9,953 nt of DNA from Thermoanaerobaculia bacterium (GTDB taxonomy: Bacteria; Bacteroidota; Bacteroidia; Chitinophagales; Saprospiraceae): the NCBI GenBank assembly GCA_023151335.1, contig JAKLJF010000131.1:1-9953 (forward strand). The letters run 5' to 3'. Position numbers and translations under genes: made by a program. The notes under the pieces were generated by a model. The model ran no database searches and was not told where the DNA came from. It saw nothing but the letters and a program-made list of their open reading frames with translations. Below are positions 6,413-9,953 of this stretch, piece after piece; position 1 is the stretch's first letter; each line of letters starts with the position of its first letter.

Positions 6413-8881
6413 TCAAAATGGATACCCCACGGCCAGGTTAAAATTACTGATCTCCCGCCATTTCGCGCCCGACCAGTCGACCCAATATCCTTCGTCGCCC
6501 GATTTATAAGGGCGGCGCAGTTTGAGTCCCCAATCGAAACGGAACACAAAATAATCGAAATCAAATCGTAACCCGAAACCGGTGCCCAGGGCAAAATTTT
6601 TATAGGATTCCCAGCCAATGGCCGAACCGGGCCTGTTGGGGTCGGGTTTGAAAGTCCAGATATTGCCGCCGTCCAGAAAAACAGCGCCTTTTACCCACCA
6701 AAACAGCGGAAACCGCAGTTCGCCGCTGAACTCAAAGCGAAAATCGCCGGCCTGGTAATAGGGTTGCGCCGGTTCGCGGTATTCGCCGGTAGAATCGCGT
6801 TCATAGTAGCCGCCGGGACCGAGTTCCCGGATGCGCCAGGCCCGGATACTGGAGGGGCCGCCGACAAAAAATTGCTTGACATAAGGCACATCCGCCGTAT
6901 CGCCGTACGCGCCGGCAGCGCTCAGGCTTACCCGCACTGCCGCGGTCAGGCTTCTGGAAAACTCGCGGGTATAGCTGCCTGTGAGGTCGAGTCGCAGGTA
7001 TTTGGAAAAATCCAGGTCGGCAATCCGCCAGGTTTGTTTGCCAAAGGGAATGGACCACAGCCGGTTGACAGCGAATTCTTCCAACCCTGATATTTCTGTA
7101 TTGAGCCGGAAAAACCAGCGTTCGCCAAAGGCGTTGGGTTTATCGGCAAACGTATACGTAAAGGAACGAAGCAAAAAACCGGTGAACAACTGGTTGCCGA
7201 AGCTGCGTTTCAGAAATTCGTTTTGTCCAAAAATAGTCTGAAAACTCGGTTGCAGTTGTGGCCGGAGTACATCGATGCCAATGTTGTCAAAGGAAAAATG
7301 GTGGTCGGTACCGGAACGGACATCGTATCCGAAGGCCGAATGGAGGAGGTTATATACGTAAAACCCCCGTAAATCCAGGTAATTGTAATTCAACGCCAGG
7401 TGGGTTTGACCGTCGTTGCGCAGGCGCTCGTAAAAGCGGTCGGAAATCAGATTGAACCGGTTGAGCCGGCGCCAGAAGCCGAAATAATCGAAATACCGCG
7501 GGAAACGCAGTTCGTTGGTGATCCTGAATTCCTGTGAAAAAATAAGGTTATTGCGTTCGGGCGCCAGGTCGAATTCAAGGCTGTAAGCCAGGTTGGTCTG
7601 GATGTTTTCTGCGCCATGAAACAGATTGCGGTTGGTGGCCGACAAACTTCCTGACACCCCGAGCAGCCGCCCGCTCAGGGTACTTCCCGCATTAGTGGAA
7701 GAGTTCATTTCCAGGTCGCCGCCCCAGGCAAACCGGTTGTTCAGTTTGAAAGAGATCGCCACGTTGATCCTCTCCGGCTGAATGGAATCCTGCAAGGGGC
7801 GCACGGTCACGAACCGGAATATACCCAGGGAATTCAGTTGATGCACCGTTTCGTCGAAATCGGCCTGGCGGTACAGATTGCCGGGCCGTATCCGGATAGC
7901 ATTCATCAGCCGGCCTGGTTTGACTTCAAACTCCGGGTCAGAAGTAGCGAAATAAATGCCTTGAATGGTCGTGTCTTTGCGGATACTCGTCAGGTCGGGC
8001 ACCAGGTCGGAAAAGACGGCAATTTTGCCAAGCGTATAGGTTTTGTGCAGGGATGAATCGTTCTGTCGCAGCACCTCCACCGTCACGTCGGCCACTGCGC
8101 CGGTACTGTCGCCGTTGAATTCCACGAAATTAGGGATAAAAAAAGCATAACCCCGGTTTTTCATTTCCGAAGTAATGCGGAGTTTTTCGGCTTCAAAATT
8201 GCGTCCGTCCAGCGGCGCCCCTTTTTTCAGCAATGAACCGCCGGCTGTTTGGTCAAGGATATGCTGAATATTACTGTCCTGACTGATGAACGTTATATTG
8301 CCCAATTGATGGAGCGGGCCAAGCGAAAGCGTGTAGGTCACCGAGGCAGTGGTATAACTTTTCGGCGGTTTATTGAAGAGCCCAAAGAAAAAACGGCGTT
8401 GGGAAAAATCAACTTTATAGTGGCTGACCGCATGAAAATAGCCGCGTTGCCGCATATAGTTTTGCAGGTTATTGGCGGTCCGGATGGCCAGCTCCTCGTC
8501 GAACAAGGCCGGCGGCTCCGCAATCTTTTTCATTACCCAACGGGAAAACTTCTTGTCCCTGTCATGGTGCCTGAAATACCACCACAAGCGCACCGGCGTG
8601 CGGAAAGCGAGCAGGCTGCGTTCGTTAGGCGTTTGGCGATACAGGGAACTCAGTTCATACAACAACGGCGTCTTCTGATCGAGTGGCAACGGTTTCACGG
8701 TTTTTAGTTCCAGGTTGTTTTTCAGCAGGAGGGGAGCTTTGCTCTCATTGAGATGCTTTGTAACATTGCAGGCGCTAAAAAAAATGCCCAGTAACAGTGC
8801 AGCCGTCGGCAAGCTGCCTAATCTTTTATGTCCGTTACCCGGCCATTTCCGGAAGTTTATTTTCCTCAAAAACAAATACAT
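6413..8881 (-). CDS. tamL: TamL-type BamA/TamA-family outer-membrane assembly lipoprotein
   Basis: 822 residues. A basic n-region (1-20) and hydrophobic stretch are followed by a lipobox, GIFFSAC, with lipidated Cys at 38; no other upstream Met exists, supporting the ATG at 8879-8881. Residues about 175-270 and 280-380 look like POTRA-type periplasmic repeats (GRNFEAEKLRITSEMKNRGY; LYRQADFDETVHQLNSLGIF). A beta-barrel follows from about 381 (NNRFAWGGDLEMNSS) to the end, with the Omp85 loop motif VGGPSSIRAW at 673-682, then RELGPGG, and the closing strand FNLAVGYPF with terminal Phe. Omp85 proteins insert beta-barrel proteins into, or move them across, the outer membrane. The lipid anchor distinguishes Bacteroidota TamL from proteobacterial TamA and BamA. 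No acidic cluster follows Cys38, so a periplasm-facing anchor is more likely than a surface one. TamB is not encoded in the window. First gene of the minus-strand cluster. Confidence 0.9.
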   Translation of the reverse strand: MYLFLRKINFRKWPGNGHKRLGSLPTAALLLGIFFSACNVTKHLNESKAPLLLKNNLELKTVKPLPLDQKTPLLYELSSLYRQTPNERSLLAFRTPVRLWWYFRHHDRDKKFSRWVMKKIAEPPALFDEELAIRTANNLQNYMRQRGYFHAVSHYKVDFSQRRFFFGLFNKPPKSYTTASVTYTLSLGPLHQLGNITFISQDSNIQHILDQTAGGSLLKKGAPLDGRNFEAEKLRITSEMKNRGYAFFIPNFVEFNGDSTGAVADVTVEVLRQNDSSLHKTYTLGKIAVFSDLVPDLTSIRKDTTIQGIYFATSDPEFEVKPGRLMNAIRIRPGNLYRQADFDETVHQLNSLGIFRFVTVRPLQDSIQPERINVAISFKLNNRFAWGGDLEMNSSTNAGSTLSGRLLGVSGSLSATNRNLFHGAENIQTNLAYSLEFDLAPERNNLIFSQEFRITNELRFPRYFDYFGFWRRLNRFNLISDRFYERLRNDGQTHLALNYNYLDLRGFYVYNLLHSAFGYDVRSGTDHHFSFDNIGIDVLRPQLQPSFQTIFGQNEFLKRSFGNQLFTGFLLRSFTYTFADKPNAFGERWFFRLNTEISGLEEFAVNRLWSIPFGKQTWRIADLDFSKYLRLDLTGSYTREFSRSLTAAVRVSLSAAGAYGDTADVPYVKQFFVGGPSSIRAWRIRELGPGGYYERDSTGEYREPAQPYYQAGDFRFEFSGELRFPLFWWVKGAVFLDGGNIWTFKPDPNRPGSAIGWESYKNFALGTGFGLRFDFDYFVFRFDWGLKLRRPYKSGDEGYWVDWSGAKWREISNFNLAVGYPF

Positions 8882-8931
8882 ACGTGTTCAACGTCAAAAT
8901 CGGGACAGAAACCGCCCATTCACCTGTTTTA

Positions 8932-8939
8932 TAAATGTA
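8932..8939 (-). promoter_or_regulatory. Weak candidate -7 promoter box for the tamL cluster
   Basis: Read on the minus strand, TACATTTA matches TAnnTTTG in seven of eight positions, in the 64-base gap between the divergent tamL and methyltransferase starts and about 50 bases upstream of the tamL ATG. A TTTTTG lies about 24 bases further upstream, inside the methyltransferase 5' coding end; that spacing is longer than the usual 19-21. No comparable plus-strand box for the methyltransferase gene was seen. Treat as a hint only. Confidence 0.25.
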
Positions 8940-8945
8940 ATCGAT

Positions 8946-9719
8946 ATGTTGTCTGCCAGCCAGCAAAAATTTCTGACCGCCCTGCAGGTAAAAAAGTACC
9001 GGCAAAAGTATCATAAATTCACCGTGGAAGGCAGCAAATTAGTGCTGGAACTGTTGGCCCAAAAACGTATTTCCGTTTCCGCTATTTATGGACTGGAACG
9101 CTGGCAGGAAGAAAATGCGGCGGCGGTGGCGGCTTTTAACTCAATTTTCACCCCGGTGAGCGAAGCCGGATTAAAAAAAATATCGGCGCTCACCACGCCC
9201 AACGCGGTGTTGGCCGTGGCCGAAATGCCGGAAACGCCGGATACCGGCCTTCCGCTGGGGGGTTCAACCGCATTTTATCTCGATGGCATCCGCGACCCGG
9301 GCAACATGGGCGCTATCCTGCGTATTGCCGACTGGTTTGGTTTCCCGGCAGTTTACTGTTCGCCCGACTGCGCCGACGCGTACAATCAGAAAGTGGTGCA
9401 GGCGAGTATGGGCGCCGTTTTCCGGGTGCCGGTACAGGAAATTGCGTTCGCCGATTTGTTGTCGGCCAACCCCGGTTGGCCGGCTTTGGGCGCCGTACTG
9501 GATGGAGAAAACCTGTTTGAAACGGAATTGCCAGCCGAAGGGCTGCTGGTCATTGGGAGTGAAGGCAGTGGCATCAGCCCCGCGGTCGAAACCCAGCTCA
9601 CCCGCCGGCTCACCATCCCGCGGGGCGAGGGCGGTGGAGCAGAATCACTGAATGCCTCCGTGGCGGCAGGCATACTGGCAGCGTTTATGGCCGGTCGCGC
9701 TAAAAAGCCGGCGTTTTAA
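8946..9719 (+). CDS. SpoU/TrmH-family RNA 2'-O-methyltransferase
   Basis: 257 residues from the ATG at 8946. The frame is open further upstream to 8715, but that would overlap tamL and add a non-homologous leader, while MLSASQQKFLTALQVKKYR is a typical family N-terminus. Residues about 1-95 form the SpoU substrate-binding domain (KFTVEGSKLVLELL at 24-37). The SPOUT knot domain follows with all three motifs: motif 1 LDGIRDPGNMGAILRIA (112-128), with the conserved Asp, Pro-Gly-Asn and Arg; motif 2 LVIGSEGSGIS (201-211); motif 3 IPRGEGGGAESLNASVAAGIL (224-244), whose SLN Asn helps bind S-adenosylmethionine. It would methylate a ribose 2'-OH in rRNA or tRNA; the target nucleotide cannot be told, so no symbol is given. 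Divergent from tamL. Its last 20 bases overlap the convergent amidohydrolase gene. Confidence 0.93.
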   Translation: MLSASQQKFLTALQVKKYRQKYHKFTVEGSKLVLELLAQKRISVSAIYGLERWQEENAAAVAAFNSIFTPVSEAGLKKISALTTPNAVLAVAEMPETPDTGLPLGGSTAFYLDGIRDPGNMGAILRIADWFGFPAVYCSPDCADAYNQKVVQASMGAVFRVPVQEIAFADLLSANPGWPALGAVLDGENLFETELPAEGLLVIGSEGSGISPAVETQLTRRLTIPRGEGGGAESLNASVAAGILAAFMAGRAKKPAF

Positions 9720-9953
9720 AGCGCACCTGTTCTATCATGTCGAGGTCGAACTCGGCTACCAGCAGTTCGTCCTTGTCTTCGGAAGCCTGCGTAAAAATTT
9801 GTCCGCGCGGATCGACGAAATAGGAGGTGCCGTAAAACCTGCCCAGGTTCCAGGGTTTCTCCTCTCCTACCCGGTTGATACAGCCCATGAAATAACCATT
9901 GGCCGCCGCATGCGCCGGTTGTTCCAGTTTCCACAGGTATTGCGACAAACCTG
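9700..9953 (-). CDS. Nitrilase-superfamily carbon-nitrogen hydrolase, beta-ureidopropionase-like (C-terminal part)
   Basis: The frame is open to the window edge, so the gene starts outside; 83 full codons are visible, ending at TAG (9700-9702). The TTG at 9946-9948 is an internal Leu, not a start. Visible blocks are LWKLEQPAHAAANGYFMGC, INRVGEEKPWN, GRFYGTSYFVDPRGQI, and DELLVAEFDLDMIEQVR, which match the region after the catalytic Cys in N-carbamoyl-amide hydrolases of the beta-ureidopropionase branch. The Glu-Lys-Cys catalytic residues lie outside the window. Relatives, as I recall them, continue after (E/Q)VR with a segment like NTWQFFRDRRP and some further residues; here it is replaced by FKTPAF and a stop, in sequence shared with the antisense methyltransferase gene end. 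Substrate unproven; family call good. Confidence 0.85.
   Translation of the reverse strand, partial: GLSQYLWKLEQPAHAAANGYFMGCINRVGEEKPWNLGRFYGTSYFVDPRGQIFTQASEDKDELLVAEFDLDMIEQVRFKTPAF
9702..9717. terminator. Possible bidirectional terminator-like palindrome between convergent gene ends
   Basis: A five-A run, the perfect palindrome GCCGGC, one G, then a four-T run sit exactly where the two convergent genes overlap, so each direction reads a short GC core followed by a T-tract. The core has no proper loop (a CCGG loop leaves one G-C pair plus A-T pairs around a mismatch), so the structure would be weak. The symmetry may simply come from both genes encoding a PAF ending there. Confidence 0.2.

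Noticed and set aside
8249..8707. Plus-strand open frame of 152 codons inside tamL
   Set aside because: Fully antisense to the conserved N-terminal part of TamL; the translation shows no recognisable domain and there is no promoter or start context.
8715..8945. Upstream extension of the methyltransferase frame to an earlier ATG at 8715
   Set aside because: It would overlap the tamL N-terminus by about 170 bp and add 77 residues unlike the family; the ATG at 8946 gives the normal family length and N-terminus.
9685..9702. Codons RDRP in frame just past the amidohydrolase stop, resembling the FFRDRRP tail of the family
   Set aside because: Only four residues, followed at once by another stop, and the bases are the methyltransferase codons for FMAGRA; most likely coincidence rather than a read-through stop.
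1..9953. Search by eye for tRNA genes, CRISPR arrays, transposase or integrase genes, toxin-antitoxin or anti-phage genes
   Set aside because: None seen. The seven genes fill nearly the whole window and the largest gap without a gene is 124 bp.

Overview
The window reads as a chromosomal segment from a Bacteroidota bacterium with moderately high GC, probably from the Saprospirales or a related lineage (the rank below phylum is tentative). Four things point there. The first gene encodes a large cysteine-rich secreted protein ending in a CHU_C / type IX secretion sorting domain. There is a lipoprotein BamA-family protein of the TamL type. The gene starts lack Shine-Dalgarno sequences. A TAnnTTTG-type promoter box lies just upstream of rmuC. 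I saw no tRNA, rRNA, CRISPR array, insertion sequence or phage gene.

Layout. (1) 2-3376, + strand: the 3' 1124 codons of a large surface protein that starts before the window. In order it holds a PKD-like domain, an Ig-like domain, a degenerate Cys repeat, eleven exact-length 41-residue tandem repeats each with two cysteines, three SprB-type repeats, another Ig/PKD-like domain and the C-terminal sorting domain. (2) 3501-4805, + strand: rmuC, behind its own likely promoter. (3) 4814-8881, - strand: a compact cluster transcribed tamL -> DUF937 tail-anchored protein -> bestrophin-family channel, with gaps of 32 and 25 bp, probably one transcript. It meets rmuC tail to tail with 8 bp between the stop codons. 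(4) 8946-9719, + strand: a SpoU/TrmH-family RNA 2'-O-methyltransferase, divergent from tamL across 64 bp. (5) 9700-9953, - strand: the C-terminal part of a nitrilase-superfamily amidohydrolase, tail to tail with the methyltransferase gene and overlapping it by 20 bp.

How the genes relate. The first gene and tamL both belong to envelope and surface biology: a type IX secretion cargo and an outer-membrane assembly factor. The DUF937 and bestrophin products are predicted membrane proteins that would be co-expressed with TamL. RmuC, the methyltransferase and the amidohydrolase look like housekeeping genes with no evident link to the others. I do not see a convincing new multi-gene system. The most distinctive items are the 11-copy two-cysteine repeat with a candidate O-glycosylation triplet in every copy, the DUF937 protein ending at its membrane anchor inside a tamL cluster, and the apparently shortened amidohydrolase C-terminus that overlaps its neighbour.
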